Part shown: in pieces, positions 44,131 through 53,234 of the stretch
Layout of the letters: each line of letters begins with the position of its first letter
How positions within the stretch are numbered: the first letter of the stretch is position 1
Origin: Jeotgalibacillus aurantiacus
GTDB lineage: Bacteria > Bacillota > Bacilli > Bacillales > Jeotgalibacillaceae
Length of the DNA stretch: 64,000 nucleotides
Assembly (NCBI RefSeq): GCF_020595125.1
Contig: NZ_JACNMS010000001.1
Coordinates: forward strand, 744,001-808,000
Direction of reading: 5' to 3'
Program-made: the position numbers and the translations under genes
The notes under the pieces: generated by a model
What the model was told of the DNA's origin: nothing
The model's input: only the letters and a program-made list of their open reading frames with translations
The model's database searches: none

Positions 44131-44625
44131 TTATCCATTTGCCTTGAGCGAGCTCCTAGCAGCAGGACGCTGTTTCTGTGACGCGGTCTCAAGCTTCGGT
44201 CCAAGCTGGAATAACAGCACACCTGCGCTGATCATCAGCACCCCGACAAATGATTGGAACGTAAACGGAACCTTTTCGAGTCCGAACCAGCCCAGCGTAT
44301 CCCACATCAAACCAAAAAAGATTTGTGACACCATCACTAGCGAAATCGCCCGGCTTGGCCCCAGTGACTGAACGCCCTGAGTTACACATGCGACGACACC
44401 CACGCCAACAATACCACTGAACCAGAACCACGGCTCTGCATCAAAAACAAATAACGCTGCTCCTTCAAAGGCAAGCCCCGCTGCAAATGAAGCAAGAAAG
44501 CCGAGTGCCAGCACAAGCATCGTGGTCGACCAGACACTTACCTGCTTTTTGACGTTGGCGTTAAATGTGTTTTGCAGGCACACAAATGCGCCACCTAACA
44601 GCGCAAGTAAAATTCCAACAATCAT
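44131..44625 (-). CDS. DMT-family membrane protein (DUF606/YdcZ), first copy
   Basis: 164 residues, five hydrophobic helices, half the size of common DMT transporters, so probably a dimer. GGAFVCLQNTFNANVKK resembles GGFFLTFQSVANATIGQ of the neighbour at 45314; the two likely form a heterodimer. ATG overlaps the stop of the Crp-type gene by 4 bases. Confidence 0.8.
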   Translation of the reverse strand: MIVGILLALLGGAFVCLQNTFNANVKKQVSVWSTTMLVLALGFLASFAAGLAFEGAALFVFDAEPWFWFSGIVGVGVVACVTQGVQSLGPSRAISLVMVSQIFFGLMWDTLGWFGLEKVPFTFQSFVGVLMISAGVLLFQLGPKLETASQKQRPAARSSLKANG

Positions 44626-45302
44626 TGCACATCCCCCTTTTCATAAATATTTTCACCTGCGAGTTCCATGATGGAAGCGCGGTTTAAAATTTCGATGGAG
44701 CCGCGTGATTTCGATATCCACCCTGCCTTTTGGAACTGGCTCAATACGCGATTTAAATGACGGTAGCTCGTACCGATCAGATCTGCCATATCAACAAGTG
44801 AGGCCGACTCGATTTTTTCTTTGACAGGCGTCATTGATAGCAGGTAGCTCGCCACTCGCACATCAACCGGATAAAGCAGATTAAAGTTCATCGTATGTGA
44901 CTTCAGCTCGAATTTTTTCGTGATGGCTTCAAGTAGAAATTGCAGCCAGGCCGCATTCTGAGCCATTCCATTTCGCAGCACTGTGTATGGAATTTCAATG
45001 ACGGTCGTTTCCATAACACTTTCTACCGTGTTGATGAGCGGACCGTGCGTGACATATTCAACATCGCCGACAATATCAAACGGCGTCTTAAACGCGACAA
45101 TCAGCCGCTTCCCCTCAGGAGAGAGCATTGACACCTTTACTTTCCCTTCGACAAGCAGCAGCATTGCCGTTGCTGTCTCCCCCTGTAAAAGAAGTTTTTT
45201 ACCAGGGGCAAACGTACGCACCTGCATCACCTGTTGAAGCTCCTTTGGAAATAAGTCCTGCAAATCGTATTTGGTTAAATAATAAGAGGTTTTCTGAACC
45301 AC
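44622..45302 (-). CDS. Crp/Fnr-family regulator (YeiL-like)
   Basis: 226 residues: an N-terminal cyclic-nucleotide-type barrel (about 20-120, LLLQGETATAMLLLVEGKVK) and a C-terminal helix-turn-helix (DLIGTSYRHLNRVLSQFQ). No Fe-S cysteine cluster is visible, so it is not FNR itself. Start is GTG with AGGAGG seven bases upstream. It lies between two DUF606 membrane genes and probably controls them through the palindrome at 45793-45814. Confidence 0.85.
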   Translation of the reverse strand: MVQKTSYYLTKYDLQDLFPKELQQVMQVRTFAPGKKLLLQGETATAMLLLVEGKVKVSMLSPEGKRLIVAFKTPFDIVGDVEYVTHGPLINTVESVMETTVIEIPYTVLRNGMAQNAAWLQFLLEAITKKFELKSHTMNFNLLYPVDVRVASYLLSMTPVKEKIESASLVDMADLIGTSYRHLNRVLSQFQKAGWISKSRGSIEILNRASIMELAGENIYEKGDVQ

Positions 45303-45313
45303 TTTTACACCTC

Positions 45314-45739
45314 CTAAATTTTCAGGATGATCACACCTGCAATCATCAGCAGGATACCAATTACCTGCGTTTTACTGATTTGTTTTTTGACCATATCAAA
45401 TAATCCGAATCGATCAATCACCACTGCTACTAAAAGCTGCGCGATGAGAAAAATACTGATCGTCAGTGTGACACCCATCAAGTATACGGCTGTCATATTA
45501 CTGAACAGTACAAGAGCAGCAAACGTACCACCCGACGCATAGAGCTTCGGTACTTTAGGAAGCTCCTTCCACGTGCGGTCTCTGACAGCTGCTACGATCA
45601 GGATCGCAAGAATAAAACCGGTAAACTGCGTCATGGCCGCAGCCTGCCACGTCCCGATCTGCTGGCCGATCGTCGCATTGGCCACACTCTGGAAGGTCAG
45701 GAAAAAGCCGCCTGCAAGCGCAAATAAAATGCCTTTCAT
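45314..45739 (-). CDS. DMT-family membrane protein (DUF606/YdcZ), second copy
   Basis: 141 residues, about five helices. It is the first gene of a three-gene operon (DUF606, Crp-type regulator, DUF606). Transported substrate unknown. Its stop codon TAG lies inside the ribosome site of the regulator gene. Confidence 0.8.
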   Translation of the reverse strand: MKGILFALAGGFFLTFQSVANATIGQQIGTWQAAAMTQFTGFILAILIVAAVRDRTWKELPKVPKLYASGGTFAALVLFSNMTAVYLMGVTLTISIFLIAQLLVAVVIDRFGLFDMVKKQISKTQVIGILLMIAGVIILKI

Positions 45740-45792
45740 GATGCTTACACGTCCTTTCTGTTGCTTCCACTGTATATCCGTATTTTACCTTG

Positions 45793-45814
45793 AATAAGGA
45801 CATATGTCCTTATT
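45793..45814. promoter_or_regulatory. 22-bp perfect palindrome, likely Crp-type operator
   Basis: Core AAGGACATATGTCCTT with matching AAT/ATT ends. On the minus strand a TATACA box lies at 45776-45771; a start near 45764 would put the palindrome centre at about -40, the class II activator position. A TATAAT (45818-45813) overlaps the other edge, so repression is also possible. Confidence 0.6.
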
Positions 45815-45990
45815 ATACGAGAGTATCGCGGCGGACCGTGTTGTTCTTTCACTCGTCTATCAAGATTCATTCACATTGATTCGTAGCAGGGGCACTTTCC
45901 ACAAAAATCCGGCGAACGCAGGGGCTCTGAATGATTTTTAGGTACCTAAAAGCATACAGGTGACGCTTCGCTTGTGCAGGGATTGGGAAC

Positions 45991-46107
45991 TTGGACACTT
46001 TCTCTGGCTATTTGGACACTTTTGGGGACAGCTTGGACACTTCCCCCACTGACTTGGTCACTTTCTCACGTTACTTGGTCACTTTTTGACTGAACTTGGT
46101 CACTTTG
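45991..46107 (+). repeat. Six-motif 21-bp array, TTGGACACTT family
   Basis: TTGGACACTT begins at 45991, 46012 and 46033; TTGGTCACTT at 46054, 46075 and 46096. All steps are exactly 21 bp. It lies upstream of the DUF606 operon and downstream of the gene at 46289. I see nothing else in 45830-45985. Confidence 0.9.
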
Positions 46108-46245
46108 TTGAACAAAGAATTCTCTCCGCAACATAGACAGGCGGCTGTGCAGAAATTTCATTTCCCATTCCCCTCTAATTTGACGCGAAGGCAGACAACA
46201 CCATAAACTACACCCATTCCGCGTCAAACCAAATCACCAACAGCA

Positions 46246-46276
46246 CAAAAAGACAGCCCCTATCTAAAGGCTGCCT
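46246..46276 (-). terminator. Terminator of the 101-aa gene
   Basis: Minus strand GGCAGCC / GGGCTGTC stem (G-T pairs) followed by TTTTTGTG. Confidence 0.7.
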
Positions 46277-46288
46277 CTTCAAATCATC

Positions 46289-46594
46289 CTATTTTTTTGT
46301 CTGGCAAAGCGTTTCAGCAAATTGAAGCATGTCATCGTAAACTTCGATGCTAAACCACTCCTCTGGTGGAAGCAGGAGCTTTGGTGTTTTGGTCGGATTT
46401 CCGCCTGGGCTTACCTTTAAGATGACCCGATCTTCTTTTCTTTGCACGACTTCACCACGGTTTCTGATGCGAAGCTTTGCATACTTATCTTCAATTTCCT
46501 CATAAATACTTAACGCTTCTGTAAACGAATGGAATTGGAATTGGTGCATGTTCCCTTTTCCTATGATCACAACCTGACATAATTGGTCAGACAA
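46289..46594 (-). CDS. Conserved small soluble protein
   Basis: 101 residues if the TTG at 46594 is used (AAGGAG 11 bases upstream), or 86 from ATG 46549 (AAAAGGGAAC upstream). Mixed alpha-beta pattern with EDRVILKVSPGGNPTKTPKL. I do not recognise a family. Confidence 0.5.
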   Translation of the reverse strand: MSDQLCQVVIIGKGNMHQFQFHSFTEALSIYEEIEDKYAKLRIRNRGEVVQRKEDRVILKVSPGGNPTKTPKLLLPPEEWFSIEVYDDMLQFAETLCQTKK

Positions 46595-46664
46595 GTGTTG
46601 CTCATCTCCTTATTTTTTAAAATCCAAAAAGCATACGCAGAGGCCTTCTTTTTGGATCAAAATA

Positions 46665-46701
46665 AAAACGGTCAGGCGGCAATACGCCCTGACCGTTTTT
46701 T
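46665..46701. terminator. Bidirectional terminator of the Asp23 operon
   Basis: AAACGGTCAGG / CCTGACCGTTT with further pairing (GCGG/CGCC) and T runs on both sides. Confidence 0.9.
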
Positions 46702-46726
46702 GTCTTTTCTGATTCAGCTGAATGAA

Positions 46727-47164
46727 TTAATCCAGCTGACGGCTGTTTTCATTCTCTTTTTCAGCCTGACGATGCTTTTCCTCAAATTCTGAGCGTGTCA
46801 TCACGTCTTCTACGTGCATGTTCACTTCTACTACCTCGAGGCCTGTCATATCGTTTACAGCCTTTTTGACAGCAGCAATCGTCTCATTAAAGATTGACGG
46901 TACACTTTTCCCGTATTCAACGATCACACTCACGTCGATCGCAACCTGTTTTTCACCTACTTCAGCGTCAATTCCTTTCGTAATGTCACCTGAAGCGCGG
47001 AAACGTTCTGTTAATCCGCTCATGAATCCTCCGCTCATGCCAAGAATTCCTTTAATATCGTTCGCTGCGATACCAGCGATTTTTTTAATTACCTGATCTT
47101 CAAATGTCAGTGAATTTTTGCGTGCTGATTCGTTTTGTTTTGTTTCAGTTGTTGTTTGTGCCAT
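46727..47164 (-). CDS. Asp23/Gls24-family envelope stress protein
   Basis: 145 residues. Strand-rich core with VIKKIAGIAANDIKGI, EVGEKQVAIDVSVIVEYG and TGLEVVEVNMHVEDV, standard for Asp23. In staphylococci Asp23 gathers under the membrane through AmaP. It is the last gene of an amaP-DUF2273-asp23 operon here. Confidence 0.92.
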   Translation of the reverse strand: MAQTTTETKQNESARKNSLTFEDQVIKKIAGIAANDIKGILGMSGGFMSGLTERFRASGDITKGIDAEVGEKQVAIDVSVIVEYGKSVPSIFNETIAAVKKAVNDMTGLEVVEVNMHVEDVMTRSEFEEKHRQAEKENENSRQLD

Positions 47165-47198
47165 GTTAAAAAACTCCTTTTATCGTTTAATTTTGAAT

Positions 47199-47408
47199 TT
47201 ATCTTCTTCTGGTGAAAAATTGGAACCAGCCGTCAATATCCAGCTTCCCGTCCCGCCACATGCCGACTAAAAAGCCAAGCGCTGCGAGCGTGACAATGAG
47301 CAATGTTGGACCGAATCCAACTGTAATGATCAGGATGGCTAAGACAATTCCGATCACCAGTCCGAGCAGTCTGCCGCGGTAAGGCAGCAGCATGTCTGTT
47401 TTGTTCAT
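47199..47408 (-). CDS. DUF2273 small membrane protein
   Basis: 69 residues with two hydrophobic segments; PYRGRLLGLVIG and DGWFQFF are family landmarks. Always found beside amaP and asp23 in related genomes (established from Staphylococcus). Ribosome site GGAGGG. Confidence 0.85.
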   Translation of the reverse strand: MNKTDMLLPYRGRLLGLVIGIVLAILIITVGFGPTLLIVTLAALGFLVGMWRDGKLDIDGWFQFFTRRR

Positions 47409-47420
47409 ACGATGCCCTCC

Positions 47421-47972
47421 TTATATCACGCGGGGAGACTGTGATTTAGTTGTTTTACGTGGATCCTGAATATTAATCGACACCTTTTTGACAGGTACCT
47501 CCAGCAGGCTTTCGATCTGAACCTTGATCTGCTCCTGCATGGATTTGCCGATCGTTGGCAGTCCGCTTTGATCAAAAATGTGGCAATCCACATGTACAGA
47601 TACAGTTTCTTTCCGGCCATGCAGCTTGGCATGAACCTCAGGTGACCGGACGCCTTCAATCGAACGAATCGATTTCAACGCAACGGATTCGATACTTTTT
47701 CTCGAAATATCGATATCCCCGATACCTGTTTTTATTTTCATATACTTTTCAGGTGGCTTTGCGAAAACGCCTGTCAGCAGCAGAATGATAAAAATCAATC
47801 CGAGAAAACCGCTGATGGAAAGGATGGTGTAGATATACCAGGGTTCAGCTGACCATCCAAGGATGGAGTCTGAAACAAATGGGATCCGGTATGCTGACGC
47901 CGTCAGAACCGAGACGGCAAGCAAGCCTGCTACGCCCACCACTATGAGTAAAAGGCGATTAAACGCATTCAT
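47421..47972 (-). CDS. amaP: Alkaline shock response membrane anchor protein AmaP
   Basis: 183 residues. Two N-terminal membrane helices (about 7-27 and 47-68), then a cytoplasmic Asp23-like domain (GDIDISRKSIESVALKSI and VSVHVDCHI). AmaP anchors Asp23 at the membrane. The start overlaps the stop of a short upstream frame by ATGA. Confidence 0.88.
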   Translation of the reverse strand: MNAFNRLLLIVVGVAGLLAVSVLTASAYRIPFVSDSILGWSAEPWYIYTILSISGFLGLIFIILLLTGVFAKPPEKYMKIKTGIGDIDISRKSIESVALKSIRSIEGVRSPEVHAKLHGRKETVSVHVDCHIFDQSGLPTIGKSMQEQIKVQIESLLEVPVKKVSINIQDPRKTTKSQSPRVI

Positions 47973-48067
47973 TCCATTACCTCACTCTCAAGGTCAGGCA
48001 AACGAAGATGTTTTGCCCAATCCTCAAAATTAATCTCTTCTTTGGCCAATTCAGAAGGACTTTTCAT
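47969..48067 (-). CDS. Possible 32-aa ORF coupled to amaP
   Basis: MKSPSELAKEEINFEDWAKH starts it, and its TGA overlaps the amaP ATG (ATGA). It is acidic and soluble. No clear ribosome site precedes the ATG, and the frame stays open a further 19 codons upstream without a start, so it may be the end of a decayed gene. The 300 bases upstream (48068-48366) show no other gene. Confidence 0.35.
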   Translation of the reverse strand: MKSPSELAKEEINFEDWAKHLRLPDLESEVME

Positions 48068-48366
48068 CTGACCAGGTGGTTCAACCTTTTCTTCACGAAG
48101 GCTACGCGATCGCGATTCATCGTTGACTGGTCAGCTATAGGTTAAATACCTCGATTTTCGCACTTAAAAACGAGGTAGAAGACTCACGAAAGAAAAAAAG
48201 TAGTATGGTAGTATAATTTGATTTCAAGATAATAGGATCACTAAACTTACGTGACAATAGTCACTTTATTTTTTGCGAATACAGCGTCTAATTACACCTC
48301 ATTTGATTTTACTTAAAAAGATGAACAACAAAAAAAGAGCTCACAGAAGCTCTTTTTTTGTACGAT

Positions 48367-48960
48367 TTATGATGCGTCAAGAAGCCGGAGAACGTCTTCA
48401 AGAAGTTTTTCTTTGTTGACTCTGTCACGCTGAGTTGCCATTGGGTACATACCCCGGATCCGGTGATGTTCATCAACGAGATACAGTGTGGTACTGTGGG
48501 CAATCGTCTGATCGTCCAGTTTGACAGACTGCATCTGATAATCCTTCGTAACAGCATTGGTTTCTTCTATCGTACCTCTTAACCAATGCCACATCTCATA
48601 ATCAGCCTGAAACGCTTCTGCATACTGTATGATTCGTTCGTCTGTATCTTCTTCAGGATCCAGAGTAATAGATACCAGCTCCACGCTTTTTTTTAAACGT
48701 GAATGATCCTTCACAGCTGTCTGTATGTCACTCAAATCACTCATCGTAAAGGGACAAATGTCCGGACAGGCAGTGTAAAAAAAGGCTACAATTTTGATTT
48801 TCCCGGTATTAGATGAATAATGCTCGTTATGAAGGACGGACTTCATTTCAAAGGGCTGTGTTGTTTTTAACTCCGGCAGATGCTCTTCATTTGACCAGAT
48901 CAGCCAGCCCGCACACACAGCCACAAGCAGCATCAAGTAAATCAGCAGCCGCTTCATCAT
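48367..48960 (-). CDS. mnxC: SCO1/SenC-like copper-handling thioredoxin (MnxC-like)
   Basis: 197 residues. An N-terminal anchor helix is followed by a thioredoxin fold with CPDIC (Cys65, Cys69) and His155 (IAHSTTLYLVD), the three copper ligands of SCO proteins. It overlaps the 3' end of the MnxG-like gene by 4 bases. The Bacillus sp. SG-1 mnx operon also has an SCO-like gene, mnxC, there upstream of mnxG. Likely role: copper delivery or thiol redox for the oxidase. Confidence 0.8.
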   Translation of the reverse strand: MMKRLLIYLMLLVAVCAGWLIWSNEEHLPELKTTQPFEMKSVLHNEHYSSNTGKIKIVAFFYTACPDICPFTMSDLSDIQTAVKDHSRLKKSVELVSITLDPEEDTDERIIQYAEAFQADYEMWHWLRGTIEETNAVTKDYQMQSVKLDDQTIAHSTTLYLVDEHHRIRGMYPMATQRDRVNKEKLLEDVLRLLDAS

Positions 48961-51900
48961 TCATTTTCATCTTTTCGTTTAGAACCAAGTGGCGGCAGAT
49001 GCTTTTGCCAGCGTTCGTACACCCTGAACAGCCCCCACATGCCAATCTCTATGTCCCATTGAATGTTACCTGATCGGTACAGATAATCTCCCGAAAAGCC
49101 GTAATAGCTTCCTGCGCCATAGTGCAGCTTCAGATCCGCGGCGTGTCCTGTGATGATGTGCCCGTCAAAGGATTTCGTCTGCGATGTTAAATCCATGGCA
49201 TCTGTGTTCCAGTAATGTCCGTGTAAACGGAAGGTATGCGATCTTCTGCGTTCTGATGGATTCGTGAGACGGATAGTGACCGGATCAGCAGGATAAGCTT
49301 CAAATACAGGTGTTGATGGATCAGCGTGAACCTCTGAGCTGAAAAGGGCTGCCTTTTCAGGATTTTCCTTCAACCGGTTTACAAGCCGCTCAGTCCTGTA
49401 ATTGAATCCGCGTGAACCCTGATCATACGTATCAAACAGGTCTTCTTCCTCTTCTAGCTGTTCCTGATCAAGCAGACCGGCTGCAGGATCCGTCATAAGT
49501 TCACCGATGTTATTGACAAGTCTTGCACCGTCAAACATCGTCAGCACGAATTCTCTCGTCTCCGGAAGGAAAGGATGCTTCAGCACCACGGCGGATTCGC
49601 TTTCTTCCGCTTGTAACGTGTAAGGATGAACAGGTTCTGTACCGCGCGATTCTGCGATGAACGTGCCAAATGTTCCAAGTGAGCGATGGTTTCGCAAATC
49701 CGCCATGTCCCACAGGCAGGAGGCTCCAAATGGCTGATCCACATACCATCTATAGATGACTGTTTCACCAGGACCGGCTGTCTGTTCAAAGTTATATCCC
49801 GCATTTTCGCCTGAAGATGTTTTCACATCATACTGCACGAGCTGTGGATGAAGCGAGATACGTAAAGACGGCGGGTAAAAGGCCTGCTCTTTCACTTCCG
49901 GGTAAGGCCAGATGCCATCTTGAAAAGGAAAACGTTCCTTTGTCAGGTAACTGGTCAGGCTGATTTCCACCTCATCCCCTGCATTGGCCCGTAAAATAAG
50001 CGGTTCAGGCGTTTTATCCCCTCTTAAAATAGCGTGCATATCCTCTTCTCTCGCGAAAACAATACCGTATGGATCATGTTCACCGTATTGACTGTAAACA
50101 ATAGGGACGTGAAACGCTGCGATGCGGAATTGTTTCAGCGGTGCGCCTTCAGGAGCCGGACTCTTAATCTCCTGTGGTTTTGGAGGGATTTTTGCTAAGG
50201 AATCCAGCTGATCAGCAGACGAAGTCACGACCAGCTGATCCGGCAGTCTGATTAAGTTCTCTTGCTCTTCACCATAAGCTCTGATCAAGCCCCACAGACC
50301 ATTCCAGATGTCTTCTTCTGTTGCAAATGTCCATAAATAATCCCCTTCATGAGTGGCCATCGTTTCGAGTGTGAAGGATTCTGAGAGCCCTATGTGCTTT
50401 TGTGATTCATAACGTGTTTCAACATCAGGACGTTCTGCCTTCCATCTCATCCCGTGAACGTGAAAGCTGTGCGATTCCTCCTGCGCTCCCTGAAGCAGCC
50501 GTATCCGGAGCGGATCGTTTTTGTAACAGCGGAACACCGGCGTATAAGGGTCCCCATTTACAATAGAACTGAAGGAATAAGCGGGATCAGCTGGACCTTT
50601 GAGGCGGAACTGCAGCGGTTCGCACGTATAATTCACACCAAATACGCCCGGGTCATCCTGGGATCCAGGAAAATCAGGCGGCTGAATAGGCCGTCCATCT
50701 TTGTTATATAAAAGAGCGAAGTCATGAACAAATAAAGAGTAATCACGGTAGTCAGGAATGAGAGGGTGAACAGCTGTGATTTCTGCCCCTTGAATGACCG
50801 GTTCACCGTTAGCAGAATCAAAAAACGCTGTAAAACGGGGGTGTATAACACCCGATCCGAATACTCCATGCTGCTGATGGTGAGCGGCAAAAAGGTGGTC
50901 ATGATAAAACCACGCTTTTAATTCAACGTCTGCATAATATTCATATTGAATCGTCTGTCCCTGAAGCACGCTTGAATCATAGTTCCAGCCCACATTGGCG
51001 CCGTCATTTACAAGCACGTCAAATTTCATAAAATGAATATGGAAACCCGCTTCATAGGTTCTGGTAAAAAGCTGAAAGGCATCTCCACCGGCTACATCCG
51101 GCAGCCGGTTTGTAAATAGAATTCTCACACACGTCCCGGCAGGCGTATGAATCACGAGCGGCTCAGGCTTTTTCTCACCCGAAAGCACTGCCTCCAGATC
51201 ATCATCGAGAACAAAGATTCTTGCTTTCGGATCATTCCATCCCTGCCGGTTATAAATAATGGGCAGTTCAATCGCTGAAACGTGATATTCAATCACAGGT
51301 GCCTCAGGGTTAAACCCGCACGGATCAGCAAATACAGCACCGGGACGCGGATTTTCAATGGCTGCATTGCGCTCAAGCTCTGTCAGCCCTCTTCCTCCCA
51401 CAATCCCAAGAGGTGGGCGCGGCGCTTTAAAGCCCGGTTTCCCCGGAATAAAATTCGGAAACCCGGGGTTTTCTTTAGTTGGACGGGGAGGTGCAGGACG
51501 ACCAGGAAGTGGCTTTAAGGCTTTGATTCTCGTTCCGTCAGGATAAAACTGACTGCCATCCTGCAGTGTATCGAAAATACGATTCATCCCCCACATCCCA
51601 ACCTCGAAATGCGGATACAGATGGCAGTGAACAATGGCATCACCAATGGAGCCCTGAAGACTTCCGAGCCCATAAAGAGGTGCTACATCATACCACGATT
51701 GAGGACTGACGCTCTGAGCATCAATGATTTCTGATTCCATATTTGTGGAGTCCTTCAGCCACTGGTGCACGTGATAATGAAATACATGCGTTTCCTTAAC
51801 ACCGCTGTGTACGACCCGAATGACAGCCGGGTCCCCTTTATAGCCTTTTAATACGGGCGTTGCCGGATCACCAAACACCCACGAATCGTGATGCACTTCT

Positions 51901-52628
51901 TCCCCTTCACACTCAGGACATACGACACCTTCTTCAATTAATTTCTTACGGTTACCAAGTGGCTCATACCGGAAATTCACCGCATGTGTGGATTCTCTCT
52001 CCTCACCTGTCATTGGATCAAGCGGCTTGTTTCCGGTCAGATCATCTGTTTCCATTTCATCATGAAAGAGCCAGCCATATTCGCGAAATGAAGGTAAAAA
52101 TGGGTGATGAATGTCCGCGAATGGTCCGGAATGGATCGGTCCTCCTGTTTCAGGATGCGTCCACCAGGAACCGCGCTTTTGCACAAATAATGCACCAAAT
52201 AAACCATTGCTGTTAGAGCCTTTCTCACCACTCGCCGGGTTCCCAAGGTCAGAAAACGGATAGGCACCAGTATGATTCAGGCGAAAACGATACAGTCTTC
52301 TTTCTCCTTTTTGTACAAGTGAGGAGCGATTAAACCCTGCATCTGCACCATCTGACTGCATCACATCATAATCAGCCTCCTCTATATGAAAGCCAGCTGG
52401 AAAGGACAGTTTATTTTCGAATAAGACCTCTACAATATCTCCTTCGTTTGCCCGGATCATGAGAGGCTGAACGAGCTCAACCGGTGTAAAAGGATTTTTC
52501 CGGACGAGCTTTCTAACCTTCTTTTCATTTTCTTTTAATACATACATCATTCCATTTGGATTGTGATCGCCAAACTGGTTCAGGACGATTCGAATGGGAA
52601 TGGCTACAATGTGGAAAAAACGTTTCAT
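48957..52628 (-). CDS. mnxG: Giant multicopper oxidase, MnxG-like Mn(II) oxidase
   Basis: 1223 residues, close to the 1217 of Bacillus sp. SG-1 MnxG (size from memory). Several cupredoxin domains can be seen in three pairs (about 1-380, 440-790, 830-1215). Copper motifs: HVFHYHVH (281-288) and HCHLYPHFEVGM (334-345, with Cys335 and Met345 for type 1 copper), then HIH (530-532) and HDH (576-578). The order is reversed relative to laccases, where HxH motifs come first. Two small MnxE/F-like genes lie upstream with a 4-base overlap, and an SCO gene downstream. MnxG with MnxE and MnxF oxidises Mn(II) to MnO2, in SG-1 on the spore surface. Confidence 0.85.
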   Translation of the reverse strand: MKRFFHIVAIPIRIVLNQFGDHNPNGMMYVLKENEKKVRKLVRKNPFTPVELVQPLMIRANEGDIVEVLFENKLSFPAGFHIEEADYDVMQSDGADAGFNRSSLVQKGERRLYRFRLNHTGAYPFSDLGNPASGEKGSNSNGLFGALFVQKRGSWWTHPETGGPIHSGPFADIHHPFLPSFREYGWLFHDEMETDDLTGNKPLDPMTGEERESTHAVNFRYEPLGNRKKLIEEGVVCPECEGEEVHHDSWVFGDPATPVLKGYKGDPAVIRVVHSGVKETHVFHYHVHQWLKDSTNMESEIIDAQSVSPQSWYDVAPLYGLGSLQGSIGDAIVHCHLYPHFEVGMWGMNRIFDTLQDGSQFYPDGTRIKALKPLPGRPAPPRPTKENPGFPNFIPGKPGFKAPRPPLGIVGGRGLTELERNAAIENPRPGAVFADPCGFNPEAPVIEYHVSAIELPIIYNRQGWNDPKARIFVLDDDLEAVLSGEKKPEPLVIHTPAGTCVRILFTNRLPDVAGGDAFQLFTRTYEAGFHIHFMKFDVLVNDGANVGWNYDSSVLQGQTIQYEYYADVELKAWFYHDHLFAAHHQQHGVFGSGVIHPRFTAFFDSANGEPVIQGAEITAVHPLIPDYRDYSLFVHDFALLYNKDGRPIQPPDFPGSQDDPGVFGVNYTCEPLQFRLKGPADPAYSFSSIVNGDPYTPVFRCYKNDPLRIRLLQGAQEESHSFHVHGMRWKAERPDVETRYESQKHIGLSESFTLETMATHEGDYLWTFATEEDIWNGLWGLIRAYGEEQENLIRLPDQLVVTSSADQLDSLAKIPPKPQEIKSPAPEGAPLKQFRIAAFHVPIVYSQYGEHDPYGIVFAREEDMHAILRGDKTPEPLILRANAGDEVEISLTSYLTKERFPFQDGIWPYPEVKEQAFYPPSLRISLHPQLVQYDVKTSSGENAGYNFEQTAGPGETVIYRWYVDQPFGASCLWDMADLRNHRSLGTFGTFIAESRGTEPVHPYTLQAEESESAVVLKHPFLPETREFVLTMFDGARLVNNIGELMTDPAAGLLDQEQLEEEEDLFDTYDQGSRGFNYRTERLVNRLKENPEKAALFSSEVHADPSTPVFEAYPADPVTIRLTNPSERRRSHTFRLHGHYWNTDAMDLTSQTKSFDGHIITGHAADLKLHYGAGSYYGFSGDYLYRSGNIQWDIEIGMWGLFRVYERWQKHLPPLGSKRKDENE

Positions 52629-52921
52629 CCGCTTCCCCCGTTCTCCCGTAAAATCGGGATCTCAGGCCATCCTTCCTGTTCCAGATAAAATACTTCTATG
52701 TCATGAATATGAAGATTCCATTCCCGATTCTCAAGCTCAGCCACATTGGACGTCTCTACAAAAATTCTTACATAATCGTCTAATACACCCCTGATCGTTC
52801 CAATAAAAAAGAATGGAAAAGAAGAAGTGAGCGCAAACAGCTTTGTTCCAGTATGGTTTGTAAAAAGCTGTATCAGGCCTTCTTCATGACGATCATTGGA
52901 TGTCATTTCTTTTTTGTTCAA
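52625..52921 (-). CDS. MnxE/MnxF-like small subunit, second gene
   Basis: 98 residues. FFFIGTIRGVLDDYVRIFVE resembles VFVGTIREVGEGHLTLDPV of the neighbour at 52935, so the two are paralogues. In SG-1, MnxE and MnxF (about 12 and 11 kDa) form a ring-like complex with MnxG and bind copper. His-rich NLHIHDIEVF may bind metal. It overlaps mnxG by ATGA-type 4 bases. Confidence 0.7.
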   Translation of the reverse strand: MNKKEMTSNDRHEEGLIQLFTNHTGTKLFALTSSFPFFFIGTIRGVLDDYVRIFVETSNVAELENREWNLHIHDIEVFYLEQEGWPEIPILRENGGSG

Positions 52922-52934
52922 GAAACATTCTCCT

Positions 52935-53234
52935 TTACGTCAGCGGAAATACTTTTTCCGGACCGAAATTTCTTGTGAAGTGTGCAATATTTTCAAGCGG
53001 GATACTAAGTGGAGTCGGAAAAGTGAAGAAAGGTGCTGTCACCATTTTAATCGTAACGGGATCTAATGTGAGATGGCCCTCTCCCACCTCTCTGATTGTG
53101 CCAACAAAAACCGGTCGAAACGTTTGTCCAAACAAATTCAACTGATCCGACCTTGTCACAACAAGGATCGATTCCCCGATCATCACGCCAAGCTCTGCCG
53201 CTCTGCTTTCATTTGTTGATTTCAATGATTTCAC
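52935..53234 (-). CDS. MnxE/MnxF-like small subunit, first gene
   Basis: 99 residues. Beta-rich with FRPVFVGTIREVGEGHLTL, homologous to the next gene. Its ATG shares a base with the stop codon of the upstream gene (TAATG). Which of the pair is MnxE and which MnxF I cannot tell. Confidence 0.7.
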   Translation of the reverse strand: MKSLKSTNESRAAELGVMIGESILVVTRSDQLNLFGQTFRPVFVGTIREVGEGHLTLDPVTIKMVTAPFFTFPTPLSIPLENIAHFTRNFGPEKVFPLT

